From [Ruminococcus] torques ATCC 27756 (lineage in GTDB: Bacteria > Bacillota > Clostridia > Lachnospirales > Lachnospiraceae): a DNA stretch of 64,000 nucleotides. Numbering within the stretch: position 1 is the first letter of the stretch; each line of letters starts with the position of its first letter. Position numbers and translations under genes: made by a program. Shown piece by piece: positions 41,974 through 50,724 of the stretch. The notes under the pieces were generated by a model, which saw nothing but the letters and a program-made list of their open reading frames with translations, did no database searches and had not been told where the DNA came from. The stretch is taken from positions 310,001-374,000 of the forward strand of contig NZ_DS264345.1 in assembly GCF_000153925.1 (NCBI RefSeq), written 5' to 3'.

Positions 41974-42807
41974 ATGGGAGATATTTCAATCATCCAAGCT
42001 CTTCTGGTCTTCGTAGTAGCCTTTATCATGGGTATTGACCAGTTCAGCTTCTTAGAGTCCCTGTACCAGCCGATCGTTACTTGCCCGATTATCGGAGCAA
42101 TCCTTGGTAACTTTGAGCTTGGTATCGTAGTAGGTGGTGCTTACCAGCTTATTCAGATCGGAAGTATGCCGATCGGTGGAGCACAGCCGCCAAACGCAAT
42201 TCTTGGTGGTATTATGGCAACTATTTTCGCAGTTTCACTTGACATGGAAGCTACAGCAGACGGTGTAGGCGCAGCAATGGGTCTTGCAATTCCGTTCGCA
42301 GTATTCGGACAGTATGCAGTTACACTGACATTTACATTTATGTCCGGTATGATGGCTAAAGCTGACAAGTACGCTGAGGAAGCTAATGTTAAAGGTATCC
42401 GCAACATCAACTTCCTTGAGATGGCAGTACTTGGATGTCTGTTCGGAGTTCTTGCAGTAGCAGGACTTTACGGCGGAACAGCTCTTGGTGAAACACTGAA
42501 AGACTTCTCTTACCAGTTCTCATGGGTAATGGCAGGTCTGGATGCAGCAGGCGGCGCTATGAAGTTCGTTGGATTTGCTATCCTGATGAAAGTTATGATG
42601 TCCGGAGAAATGTGGGGATTCCTTCTTGCAGGTTTCGCAATGGCACTTATTTGTGCAGCAAACGCATCAACAGCAGGAGCAACACTTCTCCTTTGTGCAT
42701 TCGTAGGTGCAGCTATTGCAATCTATGACTTCACAACACAGACAAAGATCAAACAGAATGCCGGCGCAGGAGCAGGCTTTGTAGGAGGTGACCAGGATGG
42801 CATATAA
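41974..42807 (+). CDS. PTS IIC, mannose/N-acetylgalactosamine family
   Basis: This 277-residue integral membrane protein is the IIC subunit of a mannose-family PTS. It has GIDQFSFLESLYQPIVTCPI near residue 20, GAILGNFELGIVVGGAYQLIQIG and PIGGAQPPNAILGGIMAT, the family signatures, followed by several transmembrane spans. With IID it forms the sugar channel. Its 3' end overlaps the IID start by 11 bp. AAAGGAG precedes the ATG. Confidence 0.94.
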   Translation: MGDISIIQALLVFVVAFIMGIDQFSFLESLYQPIVTCPIIGAILGNFELGIVVGGAYQLIQIGSMPIGGAQPPNAILGGIMATIFAVSLDMEATADGVGAAMGLAIPFAVFGQYAVTLTFTFMSGMMAKADKYAEEANVKGIRNINFLEMAVLGCLFGVLAVAGLYGGTALGETLKDFSYQFSWVMAGLDAAGGAMKFVGFAILMKVMMSGEMWGFLLAGFAMALICAANASTAGATLLLCAFVGAAIAIYDFTTQTKIKQNAGAGAGFVGGDQDGI

Positions 42808-43711
42808 TATTCCAGAGAAATATCAGGATTTGACTCCGGCACCACAGCTGGATAAAAAAACTTTGAACAAAATGGTTTGGCTGTCCTGTTTCTTACAGGC
42901 ATCCTTCAACTATGAAAGAATGCAGGCTTGTGGATGGCTTTGGGGAATGCTTCCGGGTCTTCAGAAAATACATACAAACAAAGAAGACCTTAAAGCTTCC
43001 ATGGCACACAACCTTGACTTTTTGAACACTCACCCGTTCCTCGTAACATTTGTAATGGGTATTGTTCTTTCACTTGAGCAGAACAAGGCTGATACAGCTA
43101 CAATCCGTTCCGTACGTATTTCCGCAGCAGGACCGCTCGGTGGTATCGGTGACGCTCTTTTCTGGCTGACACTTGTTCCGATCACAGCAGGTTTGACAGC
43201 AAACATGGCGATGGAAGGACAGATTATCGGTGCGGTTCTCTTCCTTATCATCTTCAACGCTGTTCAGTTTGCAGTTCGTTTTGGTCTTATGTACTGGTCT
43301 TACGGACTTGGTACAAAAGCAGTTACACTGTTGACATCAAGCGCAAAAGAGTTTACTCGTGCAGCAAGTATCCTTGGTATCTTCGTTGTAGGTGGACTTA
43401 TTGCTAACTATGGTGGAACATCACTGCGTATCGTTGTTGGCGATCCGGCAATCAACATTCAGGGACTTCTTGACGGAGTACTTCCGAAATTGATTCCGTT
43501 GTTGATCACACTTGGAATTTATGTTCTGATCAAAAAAGGCTGGACACCGGTTAAATGTATCATCCTTATCCTTGTAGTAGGTATCCTTGGTTGTGCATTC
43601 GGTATCTGGACAGGTGATTCTAAAGCTATGGACGCTGACGGAAACACAATTCCGGGAGGATATACACCGCTTGTTGAGTGGTATCAGCTTCCGGAGGAGC
43701 CGGCTGAATAA
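42797..43711 (+). CDS. PTS IID, mannose/N-acetylgalactosamine family
   Basis: This 304-residue IID subunit is typical: LSCFLQASFNYERMQACGWLWGMLP near residue 28, HLDFLNTHPFL, and RISAAGPLGGIGDALFWLTLVP near 103, then hydrophobic segments to the C-terminus. The ATG at 42797 is chosen because AGGAGGTGACC lies immediately upstream. It overlaps the IIC gene, showing translational coupling. A strong hairpin follows before the next gene. Confidence 0.94.
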   Translation: MAYNIPEKYQDLTPAPQLDKKTLNKMVWLSCFLQASFNYERMQACGWLWGMLPGLQKIHTNKEDLKASMAHNLDFLNTHPFLVTFVMGIVLSLEQNKADTATIRSVRISAAGPLGGIGDALFWLTLVPITAGLTANMAMEGQIIGAVLFLIIFNAVQFAVRFGLMYWSYGLGTKAVTLLTSSAKEFTRAASILGIFVVGGLIANYGGTSLRIVVGDPAINIQGLLDGVLPKLIPLLITLGIYVLIKKGWTPVKCIILILVVGILGCAFGIWTGDSKAMDADGNTIPGGYTPLVEWYQLPEEPAE

Positions 43712-43757
43712 GTCGATTCATTATGAAAATGCCGATATAAATCTATATCGGGTATAA

Positions 43758-43788
43758 GTAAGGGGAGGGATTTTAATCCCCCCCTTAC
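43758..43788 (+). terminator. Hairpin after the IID gene
   Basis: GTAAGGGGAGGGATT and AATCCCCCCCTTAC form a 14-bp GC-rich stem with one bulge and almost no loop. The following sequence is only moderately T-rich, so partial termination or 3'-end protection of the PTS mRNA segment is likely. Confidence 0.6.
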
Positions 43789-43817
43789 ATTATTTTACAG
43801 AGAAATTAGGTGGCTGT

Positions 43818-44483
43818 TTGAACACAATAACAATTTTTATTATATTGATTGCCGCTGTCGGATATATTATTTTTCAGGGCATCAAAAATTTTCAACTGCA
43901 TAATATGAATGTCGGACTTAAAAACAAGGACAGTGTCCTTGTGGAAAAAACGGCAGATATGTGGATCACGAGAAAACTTCTTGGAGAGTATGTCTGTGAC
44001 CTCTATAAATTAAGAGTGTTATATGTGACGAAAGACGAAGAAAAATTCGAGAAAATGCTCATACATATGCTGGATACGACATATCCGCGTCCTGATGATA
44101 AGCAAAGCTTTTTGGAAACGTATTTTCATACATTCCTGATCAAAGGTAACAGGAAATATGCGGACTGGATCTTAAAGGAAATTAAGAAAACAGGGGACGA
44201 GGCATTTATTCATTACAACGAGAATGCATATGCGGTCATGCTTGACGGCAGAACAGATCTGATCGAGGAGATGGACGAGGATATCAATTCAAAGCGGTAC
44301 TATGGATTTGCACTCGGAGTGATCTTGGTTATGATTTCAAAGCAATATTCTGCTCTGGGGGATGACAAAAATGCACTGATTTACATGCAGAGTGCAAAAG
44401 CTTGTTTACATCCCAAAGCTGTTTATATGCCCGTTGTCGATCGTTATCTTAGAGAGGCTGAGGCTCAGGAGCAAGATAGTTAA
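43818..44483 (+). CDS. Membrane-anchored protein of unknown function inside the Aga operon
   Basis: I do not recognise a family. The 221-residue product has one N-terminal transmembrane helix (TITIFIILIAAVGYIIFQGI), then a basic/charged helical region. It contains repeat-like pairs (LLGEYVCDLYKLRVLYVTKD, FALGVILVMISKQYSALGDD, ALIYMQSAKACLHP) suggestive of TPR-type helices facing the cytoplasm or outside. The start is a TTG at 43818 shortly after AGGTGG. Its place between IID and IIA suggests a role with the transporter, but no function is claimed. Confidence 0.75.
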   Translation: MNTITIFIILIAAVGYIIFQGIKNFQLHNMNVGLKNKDSVLVEKTADMWITRKLLGEYVCDLYKLRVLYVTKDEEKFEKMLIHMLDTTYPRPDDKQSFLETYFHTFLIKGNRKYADWILKEIKKTGDEAFIHYNENAYAVMLDGRTDLIEEMDEDINSKRYYGFALGVILVMISKQYSALGDDKNALIYMQSAKACLHPKAVYMPVVDRYLREAEAQEQDS

Positions 44484-44534
44484 AGCAAAATACTGCAGAA
44501 AATGCAGACAGTAATATAGAACAGGAGAGATATT

Positions 44535-44963
44535 ATGATAGGATTAATCGTTACAGGACATGCAAATTTTGGTTCGGGTATGACAAGCTCTGTGAATTTG
44601 ATCGCAGGAGAGCAGGAAGCATACCGTTATGTAGATTTTCTTCCGACATATGGAACAGAAGAACTGACAGAAGAGATTGCGAAAGCAATGGATGAGTTGA
44701 AAGATTGTGAAGGAATTATTATCTTTACAGATCTGATGGGTGGATCGCCGTTTAACGTTGCTGCTTCACTCGGACACGGAAAAGAAAATGTACGCATTGT
44801 TGCGGGTACAAACCTGCCGATGCTCGTAGAGATCGTAATGTCGCGTAAATTCATGGACGATCTGGACGGACTTGTGGAGTCTGTACTTGAGACAGGAAAA
44901 GAGCAGGTAACAAAATATGAATTCAAGCAGGTAGTACAGGAAGAGTCTGAAGACGGAATTTAA
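44535..44963 (+). CDS. PTS IIA, mannose family
   Basis: This 142-residue IIA subunit begins MIGLIVTGHANFGSGMTSSV, with the phosphorylated His9, and has IIIFTDLMGGSPFNVAASLG near residue 64 and the usual NLPMLVEIVMSR. It takes phosphate from HPr and gives it to the IIB subunit encoded 3 kb upstream. CAGGAGAG precedes the ATG. It completes a four-subunit mannose-type PTS. Confidence 0.94.
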   Translation: MIGLIVTGHANFGSGMTSSVNLIAGEQEAYRYVDFLPTYGTEELTEEIAKAMDELKDCEGIIIFTDLMGGSPFNVAASLGHGKENVRIVAGTNLPMLVEIVMSRKFMDDLDGLVESVLETGKEQVTKYEFKQVVQEESEDGI

Positions 44964-45077
44964 ATCGACTTTTTATAATGGCTGATATTCGCGGAAAAGA
45001 CGATACAGCCGTAAGTCTGAATATTAACTGCATACTATAAAACACGCTGCAAAAAGCAGCACGAAAGGAGATAAATC

Positions 45078-46259
45078 ATGAGTACAATTTTTGGTATTAC
45101 AGAAGACAAAATGAAAGAAACATCTTCAACATTTACATTAACGGAGATCTATCAGCAGCCGGCGACATGGGAGAAGACATGCCGTCAGATCGAGGAGAAC
45201 AAAGAAGAACTTCAGAAATTTATCGATCAGGTTATCAAATGTGATGATTTCGATGTGATCCTTACAGGAGCAGGAACAAGTGAATTTGTAGGAAATGCAT
45301 TATTTGCACATCTTTCCGGTCTGCTGAATCACAAAGCAAAATCTTACGGTACAACAGATATTGTCGCTACGCCGGAAGCATATTTGTCTCGCACGAAACC
45401 GACTCTTCTGATCAGTTTCGGACGTTCGGGAAATTCACCGGAGTCTGTCGGAGCGGTAGATGCGGCAGAAAGCGTATGTGATAATGTTTATCACCTTTTT
45501 GTAACATGTAATAAAAACGGAGCTCTTTCCAAACGTGCGGCAGAGACACATAACTGCTACGCAATCAATCTGACAGATGAGACACATGATCAGAGCTTTG
45601 CAATGACATCAAGCTATTCTAACATGTATCTTGCAACATATCTTTGCTTCCACCTGAACGAGCTGGAAGAGACAGTTGAAAAAGTTCGCAAGATCGCAGC
45701 AGCAGGACAGAACTTCCTTGACAATCATTACAGTGTCGCTCAGCAGATCGTTGATGAATACAATTTTGAACGTATCGTATATCTTGGAAGCAACACATTA
45801 AAAGGAACATCTCAGGAATCTGCCCTTAAAATGCTTGAACTGACAGCCGGACGTGTTGTTACAATGTATGACACACCGATGGGATTCCGTCACGGACCGA
45901 AATCAATCGTTGACGATACAACATTAACAGTTGTATATTTGAGCGATGAAGCTTATACAAGACAGTATGAAGTGGACCTTCTCAAAGAAATGAGCGGACA
46001 GAGAAAAGGAAACAAGATCGTAGTTGTTATGAGCAGTGCAGATGAAGCTGTTTCAGCACTTGCAGACTACACAGTTGTATATGACATGAAAGAAGAGAAT
46101 GAAAACATTCTTCTTGGATTGGATTATATCTTGTTTGCACAGACACTGGCAGTTCTTAAATCACTTTCACTTGATATCACACCGGATAATCCGTGTCCGA
46201 CAGGTGAAGTAAACCGAGTTGTAAAAGGTGTTACACTTTATCCGTATACAAGAAAATAA
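45078..46259 (+). CDS. agaS: AgaS: galactosamine-6-phosphate deaminase/isomerase (SIS domain)
   Basis: AgaS converts galactosamine-6-phosphate to tagatose-6-phosphate with release of ammonia. The 393-residue protein has two SIS domains: the first with DVILTGAGTSEFVGNALF, LLISFGRSGNSPESVGAVD and TSSYSNMYLATYL; the second with RIVYLGSNTLKGTSQESALKMLELT, TPMGFRHGPKSIVDD and the C-terminal NPCPTGEVNRVVKGV, which separates it from GlmS-type proteins. It closes the PTS operon; the reverse-oriented repeat copy C follows immediately. Confidence 0.9.
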   Translation: MSTIFGITEDKMKETSSTFTLTEIYQQPATWEKTCRQIEENKEELQKFIDQVIKCDDFDVILTGAGTSEFVGNALFAHLSGLLNHKAKSYGTTDIVATPEAYLSRTKPTLLISFGRSGNSPESVGAVDAAESVCDNVYHLFVTCNKNGALSKRAAETHNCYAINLTDETHDQSFAMTSSYSNMYLATYLCFHLNELEETVEKVRKIAAAGQNFLDNHYSVAQQIVDEYNFERIVYLGSNTLKGTSQESALKMLELTAGRVVTMYDTPMGFRHGPKSIVDDTTLTVVYLSDEAYTRQYEVDLLKEMSGQRKGNKIVVVMSSADEAVSALADYTVVYDMKEENENILLGLDYILFAQTLAVLKSLSLDITPDNPCPTGEVNRVVKGVTLYPYTRK

Positions 46260-46271
46260 GACTGACCGAAA

Positions 46272-46368
46272 GAATTACCGGAAATGCCAAAAGGTATATT
46301 TCGGGATTGTAAGCGGTCGCCAAGGTTTTGGAAAAGTCCGGACTTTGGTTTGTCACCGTTACAAAAAG
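46272..46368 (-). repeat. Dispersed terminator-associated repeat, copy C (full length, reverse)
   Basis: Read on the minus strand this copy runs CTTTTTGTAACGGTGAC, CCAAAGTCCGGACTTTTCC, ACCTTGGCGACC, GCTTACAATCCCG, ACCTTTTGG and CATTTCCGG. It matches copy B along its length and copy A in the 3' half. It begins at the T-run of a minus-strand hairpin at 46362-46402. Both flanking genes (agaS, yajC) point rightward, so the unit is antisense to its surroundings. Confidence 0.8.
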
Positions 46369-46402
46369 AACATGGTTTGCCGAAAGGCAGACCATGTTCC
46401 GA
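46362..46402 (-). terminator. Minus-strand terminator-like hairpin before yajC
   Basis: On the minus strand GGAACATGGTCTGCC pairs with GGCAAACCATGTTC (one mismatch), followed by TTTTTG. As a terminator it can only act on leftward transcription, for example read-through from the AraC gene across yajC. Confidence 0.65.
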
Positions 46403-46423
46403 TAAGGAGGATAAAATATAATT

Positions 46424-46711
46424 ATGGCTATTAACAGTGAAGTTATCATATGGACTTGTGTTACAGTTGCGGTACTTGTCGGCATCTGTGCAATCGTTCT
46501 GATCGCAATGTCTTCAAGAAACATGAAGAAAAACCGCGAAGCGATGCGCGATCTGCAAGGTGCAATCAAAGTTGGAGCGCGCATCATGTTCGCGGGTGGT
46601 ATTTACGGAAAGATCGTTAAGATCAAAAACGATGTGATCGATGTGGAGATCAACAAAAGCACTGTGATCCAAATTTCCCGATACAGCATTCAAAACGTAA
46701 TCACAGACTAA
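46424..46711 (+). CDS. yajC: Preprotein translocase accessory subunit YajC
   Basis: This 95-residue protein has one N-terminal transmembrane helix (IIWTCVTVAVLVGICAIVLIAM) and a conserved cytoplasmic domain with DLQGAIKVGARIMFAGGIYGKI, followed by VIDVEINKSTVIQISRYSI. YajC associates with SecDF in protein export. Its place in a sugar-utilisation locus is unusual, as it is more often near tgt or secDF. GGAGG lies 11-12 bases before the ATG. Confidence 0.87.
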   Translation: MAINSEVIIWTCVTVAVLVGICAIVLIAMSSRNMKKNREAMRDLQGAIKVGARIMFAGGIYGKIVKIKNDVIDVEINKSTVIQISRYSIQNVITD

Positions 46712-46729
46712 AATATCATTCAGATGTGA

Positions 46730-47926
46730 TCAGGGTTTGTTTTGGCGGTTTTGGTTTTCGGCTGCTTTTCTGGCATAGTCGCTTGGCGTTGTGTTAAAAT
46801 ATTTTTTAAACAACCTCGAAAAGTAGTGGATAGAGCTGAAACCGAGTCTGTATGCGATCTCGCTGATTGTGTATTGATTCTCGCGGATCAGCTCTTTACT
46901 TTTTTGAAGTTTAATATTGAGCAGATAGTTCTTTGGCGAGGTGTTCAGGTGAGTCTTGAACAGCGCTTGCAGAGAAGAACGTGAGATAAAAAATTCATGA
47001 CAGATGTCTTCTATCGTGAGCGGTTCGGTAAGACGCTTGTTCATGTAAGCAAGAATCTCAGACAGAAGGTCGTTTTGAGCCGATTTGCTGTCAGTTAAGA
47101 GTGTTTTATGGTTCATTGTCTCATAGAACTGCATGATCAGCAGGAGAACTTCCTGAAGATAGCAGACCATTAAAGTATGAGTATAGTAGGAATGTTCTTC
47201 GCTTTCGATCAAAAGTTTCCAAAGGATCTGCTGCATTTCGCTTGTACAGTGAAATGTATGATTAAGGATATGCAGAGAACGCCTGTGATTTACTTCAAAT
47301 ACGACTGTGAGATATGAGCAGCCGTTTTGTACGGATAAGTCGGCTTTGTCAGAGCGGTATATGATCAAGTCATGAGGCTGAAGTGTGTTCGTTCCGGAAG
47401 AGAGGGTGATATCCAGACTGCCTTCGTACACATAGATCAGTTCATATGATTTGTGTGCAGGCTGTACAATGTGGCATGCTTTGGACTGCTTTGTAAACCA
47501 GCAATCAAGGATTCGCCTTAAGTGGAACGGCACAGATACAGGCTGATATGTATACGGAGTTGACAGTGGTTTTGTAAAATCTGTCAGTTGCTGTTCTTTA
47601 CAGCAGTTTTTCCCGATAAGGATATTCCACGTAAGAGAAGAGGCCAGTGGAATCACATTAAATGCGGTATTCGGAGCAAGTTTTAAATTGTGACGCAGAG
47701 GAAATGTTTTTAACTCCGTCATGTCAGGATCTGTAGCGATAAGCAAAAGTCCCAATCCGGCGGGGCATTCTATATATACTTCGCACGGAAAAAGAAAGAG
47801 AGTATCTAGTTTTTTTGAAGATGCAGAAAACTCCCATTGATTTAAATTATGTTTTTGAGTGTCGAGCGGTTCATCATAAAACGCCCCAAAAGGTTCAAAT
47901 TTATTTGTTATCTGTTGATTTGTCAT
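46730..47926 (-). CDS. AraC-family transcriptional regulator
   Basis: This 398-residue regulator has an N-terminal/central effector region with a cupin-like part (ELIYVYEGSLDITLSSGTNTL, HDLIIYRSD). The C-terminal double helix-turn-helix is of AraC type (about 290-390: PLTIEDICHEFFISRSSLQA, TISEIAYRLGFSSIHYFSRLFKKYFNTTPSDY). The ATG at 47926 is preceded by GAGG at 9 bases; the longer in-frame start at 47980 overlaps the promoter. It is divergent from the deacetylase gene, so it probably controls it and perhaps the whole Aga locus in response to an amino sugar. Confidence 0.9.
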   Translation of the reverse strand: MTNQQITNKFEPFGAFYDEPLDTQKHNLNQWEFSASSKKLDTLFLFPCEVYIECPAGLGLLLIATDPDMTELKTFPLRHNLKLAPNTAFNVIPLASSLTWNILIGKNCCKEQQLTDFTKPLSTPYTYQPVSVPFHLRRILDCWFTKQSKACHIVQPAHKSYELIYVYEGSLDITLSSGTNTLQPHDLIIYRSDKADLSVQNGCSYLTVVFEVNHRRSLHILNHTFHCTSEMQQILWKLLIESEEHSYYTHTLMVCYLQEVLLLIMQFYETMNHKTLLTDSKSAQNDLLSEILAYMNKRLTEPLTIEDICHEFFISRSSLQALFKTHLNTSPKNYLLNIKLQKSKELIRENQYTISEIAYRLGFSSIHYFSRLFKKYFNTTPSDYARKAAENQNRQNKP

Positions 47927-48040
47927 GATGGGATACCTCGGTTGTAAAAAACGATTTGTACTTTTTAAATAATACAACATTTTTTAACAAAAATCAAGAT
48001 GTGGGATTTGTATGTCCCGCGAAAGACAGGAGGAATTGTA

Positions 48041-49189
48041 ATGATTATTCAAAGTAAAAAAGTTTGGTTTGCAGATCAGTTTGTAGAAGCACAGATTGAA
48101 GTGAAAGACGGAAAAATTGTCGATATCTATGAGTACGGAACTCATCCGGTAGATTGTGATTACGGAGATAACCGTATTTTGCCGGGATTCATTGACGTGC
48201 ACTGTCACGGAGCTTACGGCTTTGATACGAATGATGCGAAAGAAGACGGACTTCGTTACTGGGTGCGCAATATTGTAGATGAAGGAGTGACGGCTCTTCT
48301 TGCGACAACTATCACGCAGAGTGAAGAAGTGTTGACAAATGCCTTGAAAAATGTGGCGAAAGTTGTTGAAGACGGTTATGAAGGAGCAGAGATTTTAGGA
48401 GTTCACTTTGAAGGTCCGTATCTTGATATGAAGTACAAGGGAGCACAGCCGGAACAGTACATTGTAAAACCTACGGTAGAGCAGTTTAAGAAATATCAGG
48501 AAGCGGCAAATGGATTAATAAAATATATTACGATGGCAACAGAGACAGATGATGATTTCGCATTGACACGTTACTGTGCGGAAAACGGGGTAGTTGTGAG
48601 TATCGGACATTCGGCGGCAACGAGCAAAGAAGCGGTACAGGCATTTGCCCATGGCGCAAGATCGATGACACATGTATATAACGGAATGACACCGTTTAAT
48701 CACCGTGCGAACGGACTTGTAGGCGCTGCATATAGAATGAAGAGCATGTATGGCGAGATTATTTGCGACGGCAATCATTCAACACCGTTAGCACTCCATC
48801 AGTTCTTTGAAGCAAAAGGACCTCATTACGGAATCATGGTCAGTGATGCGCTTATGGCAAAAGGATCACCGGCAGGATCGAAATTTATTTTCGGAGGAAA
48901 CGAGATTGAGATTTATGAAGACGGAAGCGCACATCTGACGTCTTCAAAAGGTTTGGCGGGATCGACTCTTCATATCAATGAAGGACTGCGTATTCTGATC
49001 GAAGAAGCGCTTGTTCCGGTAGATACGGCAATTAACTCATGTACAAAGAACCCGGCTGCCTGCCTGAAGATCGATGATCGCAAAGGTTCTATTAAAGTGG
49101 GATTGGATGCGGACCTTGTTGTTCTTGACCGTGATTATCAGGTACTTCAGACATATTGCATGGGAAAAGCAATGTTAGATAAAAACTAG
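48041..49189 (+). CDS. nagA: N-acetylhexosamine-6-phosphate deacetylase (NagA/AgaA)
   Basis: This 382-residue amidohydrolase removes acetate from GlcNAc-6-P or GalNAc-6-P. Metal-binding and family motifs are ILPGFIDVHCHGAYGFDTND near residue 55, GVHFEGPYLD near 125, VSIGHSAATSKEA near 185 and THVYNGMTPFNHR near 210, then CDGNHSTPLAL and the aspartate in VSDALMAKGSPAG. Context with AgaS and AgaYZ favours GalNAc-6-P as the real substrate (AgaA role), but sequence alone cannot tell. AGGAGG lies 7 bases before the ATG at 48041. Confidence 0.92.
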   Translation: MIIQSKKVWFADQFVEAQIEVKDGKIVDIYEYGTHPVDCDYGDNRILPGFIDVHCHGAYGFDTNDAKEDGLRYWVRNIVDEGVTALLATTITQSEEVLTNALKNVAKVVEDGYEGAEILGVHFEGPYLDMKYKGAQPEQYIVKPTVEQFKKYQEAANGLIKYITMATETDDDFALTRYCAENGVVVSIGHSAATSKEAVQAFAHGARSMTHVYNGMTPFNHRANGLVGAAYRMKSMYGEIICDGNHSTPLALHQFFEAKGPHYGIMVSDALMAKGSPAGSKFIFGGNEIEIYEDGSAHLTSSKGLAGSTLHINEGLRILIEEALVPVDTAINSCTKNPAACLKIDDRKGSIKVGLDADLVVLDRDYQVLQTYCMGKAMLDKN

Positions 49190-49217
49190 AAAATGAAAGA
49201 TTGTGGAATGATTAAAA

Positions 49218-49754
49218 ATGGCTAAGAAAAAATCGAAACCGGTGGAGAAGATCCGCCTTTCAGGAAGAAATATTTATACAGATAAAAAAGGACGGGTTAT
49301 TTTTTACGATATGATTACCAAAAAAGGGTATCTCGTAGATAAAAAACATGAAAACTCGGCTCTGTTTTTTAAAAACCGTTTTGTTGTACTTTTGTTTGCG
49401 GCAATTTTGTTTGGGGCAACGTTTTTGACATGGCTTCAGGCTGCGGTTGCCTGGGCAGTGATGATGGCGATTGCGGAATTTGCTTTTCGGCGGGGATTTT
49501 TGAAAAAGCTGGAAGTGGTAAACGATGTGGATTTTGAACGTCGTGTTTCAGCGCTTCAATACATCGTGGAAAACAAAGCAAAAGGAAAAGTGATCGTTCT
49601 TATTGTTTTGTATCTCCTTTTAGCAGTGCTTGTAATATTAAATGCATATGTAGAAAAGTATTCTGTTGGGTTATGCGTACTCAGCGGAGGAATCGCACTT
49701 GTCGGTGTGTACTTTGCGATTTTGCATATCGTTGCTCTGACTAAAATGAAATAA
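49218..49754 (+). CDS. Membrane protein of unknown function
   Basis: I do not recognise a family. The 178-residue protein has a basic, hydrophilic N-terminus (residues 1-50, ending in YLVDKKHENSALFFKNR), two hydrophobic spans (about 51-95), a charged middle (LEVVNDVDFERRVSALQYIVEN) and two more spans (about 122-175). It lies 28 bp after the deacetylase gene with a weak ribosome binding site and is probably co-transcribed. A role in the amino-sugar locus is only positional. Confidence 0.75.
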   Translation: MAKKKSKPVEKIRLSGRNIYTDKKGRVIFYDMITKKGYLVDKKHENSALFFKNRFVVLLFAAILFGATFLTWLQAAVAWAVMMAIAEFAFRRGFLKKLEVVNDVDFERRVSALQYIVENKAKGKVIVLIVLYLLLAVLVILNAYVEKYSVGLCVLSGGIALVGVYFAILHIVALTKMK

Positions 49755-49773
49755 ATGTAGAGAAGATGAACAT

Positions 49774-49822
49774 AAAAATACAGACCGGAGAAGTTTGAAA
49801 TCTCCGGTCTGTATTTTTATGT
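49774..49822. terminator. Bidirectional terminator
   Basis: AAAAATACAGACCGGAGA and TCTCCGGTCTGTATTTTT form a perfect 18-bp stem with a 9-base loop between the membrane-protein gene and agaY, serving both. Confidence 0.92.
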
Positions 49823-49845
49823 TTTTGCAAAGGAGAAGCTTATGA

Positions 49846-50697
49846 TTAAGCCTGTCCTTCAGATCCGCATACGCTGATTTTTTCTTTTACGAGAGCTGTA
49901 ACATTTTCCATACCTGCAGCTCCGTATTTTTTCGGATCGAAACCGTCCGGATTTTCCGCAAGGTATTTTTTCACACCGTCGCTGTATGCGATACGAAGTT
50001 CTGTAGCAAAGTTTACTTTACAGATACCAAGGCGGATGGATTCGCGTACTGCGTCGTCCGGTACGCCGGAAGCTCCGTGAAGTACAAGCGGAATAGACAC
50101 AACTTCGCGGATTGCCGCAAGGCGTTCAAAATCAAGTTTTGGTGTGCCCTGATACAGACCGTGTGCTGTTCCGATTGCAACTGCAAGTGAAGTTGCGTTT
50201 GTACGTTCTGCAAACTCTTTTGCCTGCTGAGGATCTGTATACGGAGAATCATTCTCTGCTTCAAGGTCATCTTCTTTACCGCCGACTTTACCGAGTTCAG
50301 CTTCTACGCTGATCTGAGAAGGAAGACATGCGTCTGCCACTCTGCGTGTCAGGGCAACATTCTCTTCAAAAGAGCCGTGAGAACCATCGATCATGATAGA
50401 AGTATATCCTGTGCGAAGAGCCTGCATTGCCAACTCAAAGCTGCTGCCATGGTCAAGATGGATCGCTACCGGAACGCTTGCGCGCTCAGCCGCTGTTCTT
50501 ACCATTGCAAGATAATAATCAAGTCCTGCATATTTTACTGTGGATGGAGTCGTCTGCATGATGACCGGGGAGTTCATCTCTTCGGCTGCTTTAATAACCG
50601 CCATGACCATTTCCATATTTTCCACGTTGAATGCGCCTACTGCGTAATGTCCTGCCTGCGCTTTTTTCAGCATTTCATTTGTTGTAACTAATGGCAT
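49846..50697 (-). CDS. Class II tagatose/fructose-bisphosphate aldolase, catalytic subunit (AgaY/GatY/KbaY)
   Basis: This 283-residue zinc aldolase cleaves tagatose-1,6-bisphosphate (or fructose-1,6-bisphosphate) to two triose phosphates. Signatures are YAVGAFNVENMEM, AIHLDHGSSFELAMQAL (catalytic aspartate and zinc histidine), IDGSHGSFEENVALTRRV, VEAELGKVGGKED, AVAIGTAHGLYQG, PLVLHGASGVPDD and KVNFATELR. The divergent neighbour encodes the non-catalytic partner AgaZ, which selects the tagatose reading over fructose. GAGG stands 8-9 bases before the ATG, and a palindrome lies in its leader. Confidence 0.9.
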   Translation of the reverse strand: MPLVTTNEMLKKAQAGHYAVGAFNVENMEMVMAVIKAAEEMNSPVIMQTTPSTVKYAGLDYYLAMVRTAAERASVPVAIHLDHGSSFELAMQALRTGYTSIMIDGSHGSFEENVALTRRVADACLPSQISVEAELGKVGGKEDDLEAENDSPYTDPQQAKEFAERTNATSLAVAIGTAHGLYQGTPKLDFERLAAIREVVSIPLVLHGASGVPDDAVRESIRLGICKVNFATELRIAYSDGVKKYLAENPDGFDPKKYGAAGMENVTALVKEKISVCGSEGQA

Positions 50698-50724
50698 AAT
50701 ATCAACCTCGATTCTTTAGAATTT

